From NCBI GenBank assembly GCA_023256455.1, contig JAGDXN010000080.1, forward strand, positions 29,826 to 47,528: 17,703 bases of DNA, read 5' to 3'. The notes under the pieces were generated by a model. It worked only from the letters and a program-made list of their open reading frames with translations. It had not been told where the DNA came from and made no database searches. Positions 1 through 6,552 of the stretch are shown here, piece after piece (position 1 is the first letter of the stretch; each line of letters starts with the position of its first letter). This stretch comes from Cuniculiplasma sp. (GTDB lineage: Archaea > Thermoplasmatota > Thermoplasmata > Thermoplasmatales > Thermoplasmataceae). Position numbers and translations under genes: made by a program.

Positions 1-605
1 GTCTGGACCCTTCCTATGGAAAGGAAATTCTTTCCCAGTCTTTTGGTTATGAGTGAGAAAAATCTTGTGAGTACTGCACCCCAGTAAAGGTCAATCTCTT
101 CCCTGGCTCCTGCAGAATCTGCGAGATTATAATCTACGTCTATGAAATTATTGAATGCGTCTTTTATCTCTCTCCCTGTCAGGGCACTGAATTTTGCCCT
201 GTATATTTTTCCCCTGAAATTTGATTGTGATTTTATTATATCCAGGGCCTCCTTCCCTATCAGTTCCCCCTCTCGGTCATAATCGGTTGCAACAACAACA
301 GTATCAACCATGGAGGCCATATGGGTAAGGCTTTCATGGGCAGTCTTATTCTTAACGTTGTGAATAAGATCGGATTTTATGAGATCCTTCAACGTTTCCA
401 TTTTCCAATCCTTTAATGTGTTTGGAAAATCCAGTTCAACTATGTGTCCGCTCAGAGGAACAAGATAAAAGCCATTTTCTGTGTCATCATATTCGATGAA
501 GTTCAGGCCCTTTGACCTCTTCTGCTTTGATTTACCATCGGAGAGAAAATACGCAATTCTCCTTCCCGCATCAGCCTTTTCCGAAATGATGAGTGTTCGT
601 GCCAA
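1..605 (-). CDS. topA: DNA topoisomerase I (type IA), N-terminal part; C-terminus outside window
   Basis: This minus-strand reading frame is open from a TTG at 605 to the window edge, about 201 residues. It begins with the TOPRIM strand T-L-I-I-S-E-K, where Glu9 is the expected catalytic glutamate. The acidic TOPRIM motif D-Y-D-R-E-G-E lies at residues 108-114, and the frame ends in S-I-G-R-V-Q, the conserved block that precedes the catalytic tyrosine region in type IA enzymes. The enzyme relaxes negatively supercoiled DNA by cutting one strand. The TTG start is chosen because an in-frame TGA lies 15 nt upstream and the TATA-like box TTATATAA (629-636) is centred about 27 nt before it, which fits a leaderless mRNA. 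No helicase half of a reverse gyrase is visible. The missing C-terminal part should carry the active tyrosine and any zinc fingers. Confidence 0.9.
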   Translation of the reverse strand, partial: MARTLIISEKADAGRRIAYFLSDGKSKQKRSKGLNFIEYDDTENGFYLVPLSGHIVELDFPNTLKDWKMETLKDLIKSDLIHNVKNKTAHESLTHMASMVDTVVVATDYDREGELIGKEALDIIKSQSNFRGKIYRAKFSALTGREIKDAFNNFIDVDYNLADSAGAREEIDLYWGAVLTRFFSLITKRLGKNFLSIGRVQ

Positions 606-628
606 ACAATTCCCTATTCATTTTTGTG

Positions 629-668
629 TTATATAACTATTCCTGTCCAGAAATTAGAAACTTTTTAA
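629..668. promoter_or_regulatory. Divergent core promoters for topA (-) and the dehydratase (+)
   Basis: The gap between the two divergent starts (605 and 691) holds two TATA-like boxes. TTATATAA at 629-636 is centred about 27 nt before the topA TTG. CTTTTTAA at 661-668 is centred about 26 nt before the dehydratase ATG. Both spacings place transcription starts at or next to the start codons. Inferred from spacing only. Confidence 0.6.
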
Positions 669-690
669 CCTTTGATAAGTATATACACAT

Positions 691-1896
691 ATGTCAGGAA
701 AGATAAAAGAAATTGATATATACAATGTAAGTGAAAAAACATCTGAAAAATCTTCCCCCTGGAGCTCAACAATGTTGATTGTTAAGATCACAACAGATGA
801 TGGAATGGTTGGCTATGGTGAGGCCCCAACAACACTCATGACCCTTCCTGTTTATGAAAGCATCAGGGAAGTGATGAGAGTCTTTATTGGAAAAAATGTG
901 AAAGATATCACTGCAAATGTGCTTGAGTTTTATAAGCATTCATTCTATCTTTCCAGATCCATGGAGGCAACCTCTGCATTGAGTGCGGTGGAAATAGCAT
1001 CATGGGACATAGTGGGAAAATACGCAGGAGAACCCATCTATAATCTTCTTGGAGGAAAGGTAAGGGAAAGTGTGAGGGCATACAGCAACGGCTGGTACTC
1101 GGACTGCGTAACTCCAGATGATTTTATCAACAAGGCCAGGGAGATACACAAAAAAGGTTTCACCGCAGTTAAGTTCGATCCCTTTGGAAACAACTATGAC
1201 AGGATAGATAGAAAGGGCATTGACAATGCAGAGGCAATTGTGAGGGGGTTAAGAGATGAGTTTGATTTTGATCTTGATCTGTTAATAGAGTTCCACGGAA
1301 GATATTCCTTTGAAGCTGCAAGAAGGATTGTGGAGAGGCTTGATCCCTATGAATGCCTGTTCTTTGAGGAACCACTCCATCCTGAACTTGAAATGAGGCT
1401 TCCCGAACTGAGGAGTATGGTTCAGACACCCATTGCCCTTGGGGAAAGAATCCTCAATTCAAGGGATTTCATGAGGCACATTGTCGAGGGAAAGGTTGAT
1501 ATAATACAGGCTGATCTGACCAATACAAGAGGCATAATGGAATCCTTCAAAGTGGCGGCAATTGCAGACGCATGGGGAGTTGCCATGGCATACCACAACG
1601 CCTTTGGGCCCGTTCAGACTGCAGCAACCCTGAATCTGGATACAACAATTAACAACTTCCTGATTCAGGAAAGCTTTGAGGCTTCATGGCCAGACTGGAA
1701 ACGTAATCTTGTGAAGGGTTATGAAATAAGCAATGGATATTTCAAACTCTCAGGAAAGCCTGGTCTGGGTATTGAAATGGATGAGAAATCTCTGGAAGAA
1801 CACAGGGTAAATGGCATGGAGCCCTTTGATCCAGAATCTCCTCCATGGGTAGTTTCAGGAACATATGTGGGTGAGGGAACCGATGGAAAAGAGTGA
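691..1896 (+). CDS. Gluconate/galactonate dehydratase, enolase superfamily
   Basis: The 401-residue product is a mandelate-racemase/enolase superfamily sugar-acid dehydratase. It should convert D-gluconate (or D-galactonate) to the 2-keto-3-deoxy acid, the entry step of the non-phosphorylative Entner-Doudoroff route used by thermoacidophilic archaea. The N-terminal capping domain ends near residue 120 and a TIM barrel follows. Visible catalytic features are K161-x-D163, E200-F-H202, F-E-E-P at 225-228, G-E-R at 251-253 and A-Y-H-N with His302. The spacings E200/E226/E252/H302 equal those I recall for E. coli galactonate dehydratase (183/209/235/285), which supports three metal ligands and a general acid His. 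E200 sits where the E. coli enzyme has Asp. The start ATG has a TATA-like box 26 nt upstream. The gene is overlapped by 14 nt by the following ATPase gene. Substrate (gluconate versus galactonate) cannot be settled from sequence. Confidence 0.85.
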   Translation: MSGKIKEIDIYNVSEKTSEKSSPWSSTMLIVKITTDDGMVGYGEAPTTLMTLPVYESIREVMRVFIGKNVKDITANVLEFYKHSFYLSRSMEATSALSAVEIASWDIVGKYAGEPIYNLLGGKVRESVRAYSNGWYSDCVTPDDFINKAREIHKKGFTAVKFDPFGNNYDRIDRKGIDNAEAIVRGLRDEFDFDLDLLIEFHGRYSFEAARRIVERLDPYECLFFEEPLHPELEMRLPELRSMVQTPIALGERILNSRDFMRHIVEGKVDIIQADLTNTRGIMESFKVAAIADAWGVAMAYHNAFGPVQTAATLNLDTTINNFLIQESFEASWPDWKRNLVKGYEISNGYFKLSGKPGLGIEMDEKSLEEHRVNGMEPFDPESPPWVVSGTYVGEGTDGKE

Positions 1897-2851
1897 ACCG
1901 GAAGTAAAAATTGATGACCTTAAAAAAATCCTTAATGATCTTGATAAGACCATAAGGGAGGCAGAGGAAAGGAAGAAACAGGTCGAGATATACCTGAAAT
2001 CCCTTGTGGAAATTGGGAAGGCGCAAAATGCAAAGGAGAAGGCGGAAATTGCAGAGAAGGCCATTAACAGTTCTCAGGATGTACAGGTTCCAGGCGTGAT
2101 TAAGATAGATAAGAACAGAAAGGTGCTCACAGGAGTTACAAAGGTTGATGATCTCCTCCTCGGTGGAATTCCAATGACATCAAACATTGTACTGTTTGGG
2201 CCACCCTTTTCCTCAAAGGAAGTACTGGCATACAATTTCGTAGCAAGATCTTTCAAGGAAAACATACCCGTTGTCATAGTTTCTGCAGACAGGGATCTGA
2301 GGCAGATTAAGGCAGAAATAGCCAGAATTATGGGCTCTGACCTTGCCACTATAGATTCCTATGAGGAAAGCGGCATTCTGAGGTTTATTGATATATATTC
2401 AAGATCCATACAGATTCCATCTCCGTCAAAGAATTCCATTGTAATTGACAATATAACAAACCTTTCTGCCCTTATAAAATCCATGGAGAATCTGGAGAAC
2501 GAAATATTGAGGACATATCCATATTACAGATTGCTATTCATATCCCTCACGGCATTCATCCCTCAGTTTGACGAGAAAATATTTATGAGGTTCGCCCAGC
2601 AGTTCACCCAAAAGAGAAGATCCAATCCGTGCGTAAGCCTTTACCTTCTTGAGGAGGGTCTCTTCGATCAGAAAATATATGAAACAATCAGTTACATCAT
2701 GGATGGGACCATTGAGTTTAAAATTTCCAACTCGAAACAGTATATAAGGGTATCAGGATTGAGCAATGTCAGGACAAGGGAATGGATCGAAGTATATTCT
2801 AGAAACACCTCTTTTGATCTGGGTTCATTCTCTCTGGAAAGAGTAAGATAA
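1883..2851 (+). CDS. KaiC/RadA-like RecA-superfamily ATPase with degenerate Walker A
   Basis: The product has 322 residues from ATG 1883. I prefer this to an in-frame ATG at 1865 because GGTGAGGG (1870-1877) is a good Shine-Dalgarno site five nt before it. Residues 1-60 are highly charged and probably coiled coil. The KaiC-like core starts with G-V-T-K-V-D-D-L-L-L-G-G-I-P (residues 84-97). The P-loop position reads G-P-P-F-S-S-K-E (106-113): the lysine is kept, but the glycine before it and the Ser/Thr after it are lost. A Walker B-like strand S-I-V-I-D-N follows around 185-190. The C-terminal stretch resembles the KaiC-family end segment. Such single-domain proteins are usually regulatory or structural with unknown partners. 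The 14-nt overlap with the dehydratase implies co-transcription and translational coupling. ATP binding or hydrolysis is doubtful. Confidence 0.7.
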   Translation: MEKSEPEVKIDDLKKILNDLDKTIREAEERKKQVEIYLKSLVEIGKAQNAKEKAEIAEKAINSSQDVQVPGVIKIDKNRKVLTGVTKVDDLLLGGIPMTSNIVLFGPPFSSKEVLAYNFVARSFKENIPVVIVSADRDLRQIKAEIARIMGSDLATIDSYEESGILRFIDIYSRSIQIPSPSKNSIVIDNITNLSALIKSMENLENEILRTYPYYRLLFISLTAFIPQFDEKIFMRFAQQFTQKRRSNPCVSLYLLEEGLFDQKIYETISYIMDGTIEFKISNSKQYIRVSGLSNVRTREWIEVYSRNTSFDLGSFSLERVR

Positions 2852-3025
2852 ATAACCACTCAGACTGCCTGTCATTCATCATTTTTTCAGACAAGGCTGA
2901 TTTCATCACTGTGGTTACATTCCTTCAGTTTAAATCATAAAATAATCTTTTCTCTTCTCCATACCTCTTGCCATCCCATAATTAATAATAAAATGGTTTA
3001 AAATACACCTTTAATATTGAAGAGT
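2852..3025. other. Intergenic region with glyA promoter
   Basis: The 174-nt gap holds no ORF I would support. It ends in TTTAAAATA (2997-3005), a TATA-like box centred 25 nt before ATG 3026. That distance fits a leaderless SHMT mRNA and argues against the in-frame TTG at 3017. Confidence 0.6.
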
Positions 3026-4315
3026 ATGGAAGATCATCTAAAGGATGCAATGGAAATAAGAGAATATGCTAAGAAAAACAATCAGATGTTTAAGGAGAGC
3101 ATTCCCCTCATAGCTTCGGAAAATGTGATGAGTCCACTTGCAATGGAAGTGTTGCTCACTGATTTTGGCCATAGATATGCTGAGGGTCTGCCCCATCACA
3201 GGTACTACCAGGGAAACTACTATGTGGATCTTATGGAAGATAAGGTAAATGAACTTGGGAAAAAGCTTTTCAATGTGCCCCAGGTCGATCCAAGGCCCGT
3301 TTCCGGAACAAACGCAAACATGGCAGTTATCTTCGGACTGACAAAACCTGGAGAGAATGTGACTGCACCGGACCTTTCTGGAGGAGGGCATATAAGTGCG
3401 GCAAAGTTTGGAGCCCTTGGATTCAGGGGGCTCAATATAATAAACTACCCATTCAATGAGGATACAATGTCCATAGATCCTGACGGCGCCATAAAGGTAC
3501 TGAAAGAGGAAAAACCAAAGCTTGCCCTTTTTGGGCAGTCAGTTTTCCTTTTCCCGGTTCCACTGAAGGATATGAGGGATGCCTTCCAGGAGATTGGGTG
3601 CAGGGTATGGTATGATGCTGCCCATGTAATTGGGCTAATCGCAGGGAAACAGTTCCAGGACCCGCTTCATGAGGGTGCGGATGTTATGACGGGATCAACC
3701 CATAAAACTCTTCCCGGGCCCCAGCACGGAATAGTTCTTGGAAACACAGACGATGAAACATGGAAAAAGGTTCAGAGAGGTGTCTTTCCAGGAGTTTTAA
3801 GCAACCACCACCTTAACACCATGGCTGCCCTTGGAATAACAATGGCTGAAATGATAGATTATGGTCAGGATTATGCGAGGAAAACAATAGAAAATGCCCA
3901 GACTCTTGGGGAGGAGCTCCACGACCTTGGAGTTGATATCCTTGGAGAAAAACTTGGGTTTACAAAATCCCATACCATAATAGGGGATGTGAGAAAATAC
4001 GGTGGAGGAAGGAGAGTGGCAGAGAGGCTTGAGAGATGTGGCATAATATTAAATAAAAACCTCATACCTGTTGATCATAACAAAAATTCCATGGATCCAA
4101 GCGGCATAAGGATGGGTGCACAGGAAATTACCAGAATAGGTTTTGAAAAGGACGATGTTAAGAGGGTGGCAGAACTCATCTACAGGGCAATTTCAAAGGA
4201 TATACCGGATGAGGAAATAAGAAAGGATGTTATGGATCTGAAGGGAAGATTTAACGAAGTAAAGTTCTGCTATGGAAAAAAAGCCCCATACGATTACATA
4301 ACCCTTTTCAAATAA
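3026..4315 (+). CDS. glyA: Serine hydroxymethyltransferase
   Basis: This 429-residue fold-type I PLP enzyme interconverts serine and glycine with transfer of a one-carbon unit to a reduced pterin. Visible family motifs are the catalytic-Glu segment I-P-L-I-A-S-E-N (Glu32), the tyrosine-rich Y-Y-Q-G-N-Y-Y, D-x-x-H (Asp197, His200) which contacts PLP, and T-G-S-T-H-K-T-L-P-G-P-Q, in which Lys227 should form the Schiff base. The length fits archaeal and bacterial SHMT. The start is ATG 3026, set by the TATA box 25 nt upstream. Downstream lie pdxT (PLP synthesis) and gcvT (glycine cleavage), so the neighbourhood links cofactor supply with the glycine one-carbon pool. Whether the pterin is folate or a methanopterin-like compound cannot be read from the sequence, though the nearby gcvT suggests folate. 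Confidence 0.93.
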   Translation: MEDHLKDAMEIREYAKKNNQMFKESIPLIASENVMSPLAMEVLLTDFGHRYAEGLPHHRYYQGNYYVDLMEDKVNELGKKLFNVPQVDPRPVSGTNANMAVIFGLTKPGENVTAPDLSGGGHISAAKFGALGFRGLNIINYPFNEDTMSIDPDGAIKVLKEEKPKLALFGQSVFLFPVPLKDMRDAFQEIGCRVWYDAAHVIGLIAGKQFQDPLHEGADVMTGSTHKTLPGPQHGIVLGNTDDETWKKVQRGVFPGVLSNHHLNTMAALGITMAEMIDYGQDYARKTIENAQTLGEELHDLGVDILGEKLGFTKSHTIIGDVRKYGGGRRVAERLERCGIILNKNLIPVDHNKNSMDPSGIRMGAQEITRIGFEKDDVKRVAELIYRAISKDIPDEEIRKDVMDLKGRFNEVKFCYGKKAPYDYITLFK

Positions 4316-4360
4316 TTTTTAATAACATATTACATTTAAACCATGTTTTCCATTGGAAAC

Positions 4361-4369
4361 AATTTTTAA
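4361..4369 (+). promoter_or_regulatory. TATA-like box of the pdxT-gcvT operon
   Basis: AATTTTTAA is centred 25 nt before the GTG start of pdxT at 4390 and follows the T-rich end of glyA. It indicates separate initiation of the pdxT-gcvT pair rather than read-through alone. Confidence 0.5.
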
Positions 4370-4389
4370 CTGATTTACAATAAATAGGC

Positions 4390-5016
4390 GTGAAAATAGG
4401 TATAGTTGGATTCCAGGGCGATGTGGAAGAACACGCACAGATGCTGGATATGGTTTCTGAAAAAATTGGAGAGAAGATAGAGGTCATACGCATAAGGAAA
4501 AAGGATGAGATTAAGGATCTTTCAGGCATAATTATGCCCGGTGGAGAAAGTACAACAATATACAAGCTCATACAGGAATATGGCATATATGATGAGATCA
4601 TAAAAGCTGTAAAAGAAAGGGAAATCCCTCTGATGGGTACATGTGCTGGAATAATAATCGCATCAAGGAATACCAATGATGGGAGGGTAAGAGGGATGGG
4701 CCTTCTTGATATAGAGATAGAGAGGAATGCCTATGGAAGGCAGCATGAATCCTTTATTGAAGACGTAAACATAAAGGGCATAGGCAATTTCCCTGCTGTT
4801 TTCATAAGGGCACCTGCAATAAAAAGTACTGGAGATGTGGAAATACTTGCATCCCTGAAAGATAGGGCCATAATGGTAAGGAAGGACAATGTAATTGGAT
4901 TGACCTTCCATCCTGAACTTACGGATGATACAAGGGTCCATGAATATTTCACAGGCATGATAGGGGGAGGGGGGACCATTTCCAGTGGAGAACATGAAAT
5001 GAAGGTGAGGTCATGA
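4390..5016 (+). CDS. pdxT: PLP synthase glutaminase subunit PdxT
   Basis: This class I glutamine amidotransferase of 208 residues releases ammonia from glutamine for PdxS, which builds pyridoxal 5'-phosphate. Diagnostic segments are the N-terminal I-G-I-V-G-F-Q-G-D, G-G-E-S-T at 51-55, the nucleophile elbow G-T-C-A-G with Cys85, and F-H-P-E-L with His174 and Glu176 completing the triad. The start is GTG with a TATA-like box 25 nt upstream. The family core seems to end near residue 191. The last ~17 residues, beginning with four glycines, are encoded by the left arm of an inverted repeat (4963-4996) and look like an acquired tail. The stop overlaps the gcvT start by 4 nt (ATGA). The partner pdxS is not in the window. 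Confidence 0.92.
   Translation: MKIGIVGFQGDVEEHAQMLDMVSEKIGEKIEVIRIRKKDEIKDLSGIIMPGGESTTIYKLIQEYGIYDEIIKAVKEREIPLMGTCAGIIIASRNTNDGRVRGMGLLDIEIERNAYGRQHESFIEDVNIKGIGNFPAVFIRAPAIKSTGDVEILASLKDRAIMVRKDNVIGLTFHPELTDDTRVHEYFTGMIGGGGTISSGEHEMKVRS
4963..4996 (+). repeat. Left arm of inverted repeat bracketing gcvT
   Basis: The arm has the pattern G5-A-G6, four variable bases, TTTCCAGTGGA, three variable bases, CATG. The reverse complement of 6055-6088 has the same pattern, spacing and length, matching at 26 of 34 positions by my count. A TGA precedes the G block in both, with a 2-nt indel. This arm lies in the 3' end of pdxT and ends 16 nt before the gcvT ATG. Confidence 0.75.
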
Positions 5017-6059
5017 GAACGCCACTTTATAATGAACATGTAAAACTGAATGCGAACATTGTAGATTTCCATGGATGGGATATGCCCCTTTATTATGAAT
5101 CAATAATAAAGGAACACAACTATGTGAGAAATGGATGTGGAATCTTTGACGTTTCACATATGGGTGATATTTTTATTGAAGGTGAAGGTTCTACAGAAAC
5201 ATTGCAATTCCTCTTACCAACAGATGTTGAGAAGATTAAGGAAGGAGATTGTGTGTATTCAGCATTCCTTAATGAAAAGGGAAATATGGTAGATGATACT
5301 ATAATATATAAATTCAATAATAATAAATATTTATGTGTACCAAATGCAGCAACTAAGGATAAAATATTAACCCATATCCTGAAAAACAATAAGGGAAATG
5401 CAAAAATTTCAGATTTTTCTGACAAATTAGGATGTATTGCTGTTCAGGGTCCTGAATCTGAAAATGTAATGAAGGATATAGGTTTCTCATTTCCTGAATT
5501 TTTTAAATTTTATGAAAAAGACAATATCATTGTTTCCGGAACAGGCTACACAGGAGAAAAGGGCTGTGAAATCATAGCTTCAAATGAAGTTATTGTTGAA
5601 ATATGGAATAAATTAGTCACTTCTCTCAAAAAAATGGGATTTGGCCCATGTGGTCTTGGTTCAAGAGACACCTTAAGAATGGAAAAGGGAATGCTTCTTT
5701 CAGGTCAGGATTTTAATGAGGATAGAAATCCCTTTGAAGCATCCATATCCTTTATAGTTAATTCAGATCATTCATACATTGGAAAGGAAAATCTAATGAA
5801 AAATACAAAACCAGAATTTGTTTTCAGGGGATTCATTTCATCAGATGAAAAGACAATTCCAAGGCATGGAAACAGGATTACAGTAAATGGAAAGGAAACT
5901 GGCATAGTTACAAGCGGTTCAATTTCACCAACATTGAAAAAGGGAATAGCCCTTGGTTACATAAGGAGAGAAAATTCAAAAACTGGAATGGATGTGAATA
6001 TAATTATAAGAAACTCAAATCATAATTTCAAAGTTTCAAAACCCCGTATGGTTCCATGA
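5013..6059 (+). CDS. gcvT: Aminomethyltransferase (glycine cleavage T-protein)
   Basis: The 348-residue T-protein takes the aminomethyl group from the lipoyl arm of GcvH, releases ammonia and gives methylene-tetrahydrofolate. Typical blocks are F-D-V-S-H-M-G-D (45-52), G-N-M-V-D-D-T-I-I-Y with the probable catalytic Asp at 94/95, G-Y-T-G-E-K-G-C-E (178-186), a G-S-R-D-T-L-R-M-E-K-G block (216-226) leading to N-P-F-E-A (239-243), and a C-terminal T-S-G-S-I-S-P motif. It overlaps pdxT by 4 nt, and the Shine-Dalgarno GGTGAGG (5004-5010) precedes its ATG. Parts of it are strikingly AT-rich (10 G/C in the 60 bases at 5281-5340), unlike glyA and nrdJ. The gene is framed by inverted repeats, suggesting separate acquisition. 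GcvH and GcvP are not in the window. Confidence 0.9.
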   Translation: MRTPLYNEHVKLNANIVDFHGWDMPLYYESIIKEHNYVRNGCGIFDVSHMGDIFIEGEGSTETLQFLLPTDVEKIKEGDCVYSAFLNEKGNMVDDTIIYKFNNNKYLCVPNAATKDKILTHILKNNKGNAKISDFSDKLGCIAVQGPESENVMKDIGFSFPEFFKFYEKDNIIVSGTGYTGEKGCEIIASNEVIVEIWNKLVTSLKKMGFGPCGLGSRDTLRMEKGMLLSGQDFNEDRNPFEASISFIVNSDHSYIGKENLMKNTKPEFVFRGFISSDEKTIPRHGNRITVNGKETGIVTSGSISPTLKKGIALGYIRRENSKTGMDVNIIIRNSNHNFKVSKPRMVP

Positions 6060-6088
6060 GTTCCAGTGGAAACATACCCCCCTCCCCC
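6055..6088 (-). repeat. Right arm of inverted repeat bracketing gcvT
   Basis: This is the reverse-oriented partner of 4963-4996. It overlaps the last codon and stop of gcvT and ends against the stop of the minus-strand 55-aa gene. The interval between the arms (4997-6054) holds almost exactly gcvT. The plus strand shows an 11-base palindrome, TTCCAGTGGAA (6061-6071), followed by C6-T-C5. Confidence 0.75.
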
Positions 6089-6256
6089 TCAGAACAGCTG
6101 ATTCATAATATCTCTTTTTCTTTTTTCCAGCATTTCCATTTCTTCCCTGTTGATTCCCTGCTCATCTCTGTTCTGCCTTATTTGATCAAGTCTTTCCTTT
6201 ACATAGGCAAGTTCAGCCTGAAGTTTCATTTTCATCTGTCTATCCATTACCGGCAT
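6089..6256 (-). CDS. Small coiled-coil protein, 55 aa, function unknown
   Basis: This minus-strand frame runs from ATG 6256 to TGA 6089-6091 and encodes 55 residues. The composition is typical of a real charged helix: M-P-V-M-D-R-Q-M-K-M-K-L-Q-A-E-L at the N-terminus, then alternating Lys/Arg, Glu and hydrophobic residues, with no Cys or Trp and a single internal Gly. Heptad-like spacing suggests a short coiled coil, perhaps an oligomerising partner of a larger protein. An AT-rich TATA-like stretch (6282-6290) is centred about 30 nt upstream of the ATG. Its stop abuts the right repeat arm, and it converges on gcvT with 29 nt between the two stop codons. The plus-strand ORF over the same bases is an F/H/S-rich shadow. 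No family is recognised. Confidence 0.6.
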   Translation of the reverse strand: MPVMDRQMKMKLQAELAYVKERLDQIRQNRDEQGINREEMEMLEKRKRDIMNQLF

Positions 6257-6552
6257 GATGGATGATTGTTAATTGTATGAAATATTTTTCTTATATTATA
6301 CTGAAAAATTTCGGGATGTTTAGTTCTGAATAATAGCAATTATTATATGTTTTAAAATTCAAATAGATCAGTTTATTATAATTGATTCTAATCAGATCAT
6401 ATATGAGAATAATTTCTTAATTCAAATACAATATGTTTTTAAACATCTTAATACTTTAACTCATAGCTCAAGTTTTTTTCATATGGAGTGAAAATAACTT
6501 CATAAATATGAAAAAAACTTTAATAAAAGAAAATATACACGTGGTGAGTGAA
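6257..6552. promoter_or_regulatory. AT-rich regulatory gap before nrdJ with two palindromes
   Basis: No gene is supported here. Two small inverted repeats stand out: TGATTCTAATCA at 6383-6394 (5-bp arms) and ATGTTTTTAAACAT at 6433-6446 (6-bp arms, with a TATA-like core). A further TATA-like TTTAATAAAA lies at 6519-6528. GGTGAG (6543-6548) precedes ATG 6553. The palindromes are possible operators for nrdJ. I see no cobalamin riboswitch. Confidence 0.4.

Noticed and set aside
1..605. Reverse gyrase
   Set aside because: The frame starts at the TOPRIM domain, with a stop and promoter just upstream, so there is no helicase half. It is an ordinary topoisomerase I.
4963..4974. G-quadruplex at the G5-A-G6 block
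   Set aside because: Only two long G runs with a one-base gap. A canonical four-tract motif is not clearly present, although the runs could be subdivided.
6056..6265. Plus-strand ORF of 69 codons after gcvT
   Set aside because: Rich in Phe, His and Ser, with no promoter. It is the antisense shadow of the 55-aa coiled-coil gene and part of the repeat arm.
6257..6552. Cobalamin riboswitch before nrdJ
   Set aside because: The segment is AT-rich with no conserved B12-box-like or multi-stem structure visible, and such riboswitches are rarely reported in archaea.
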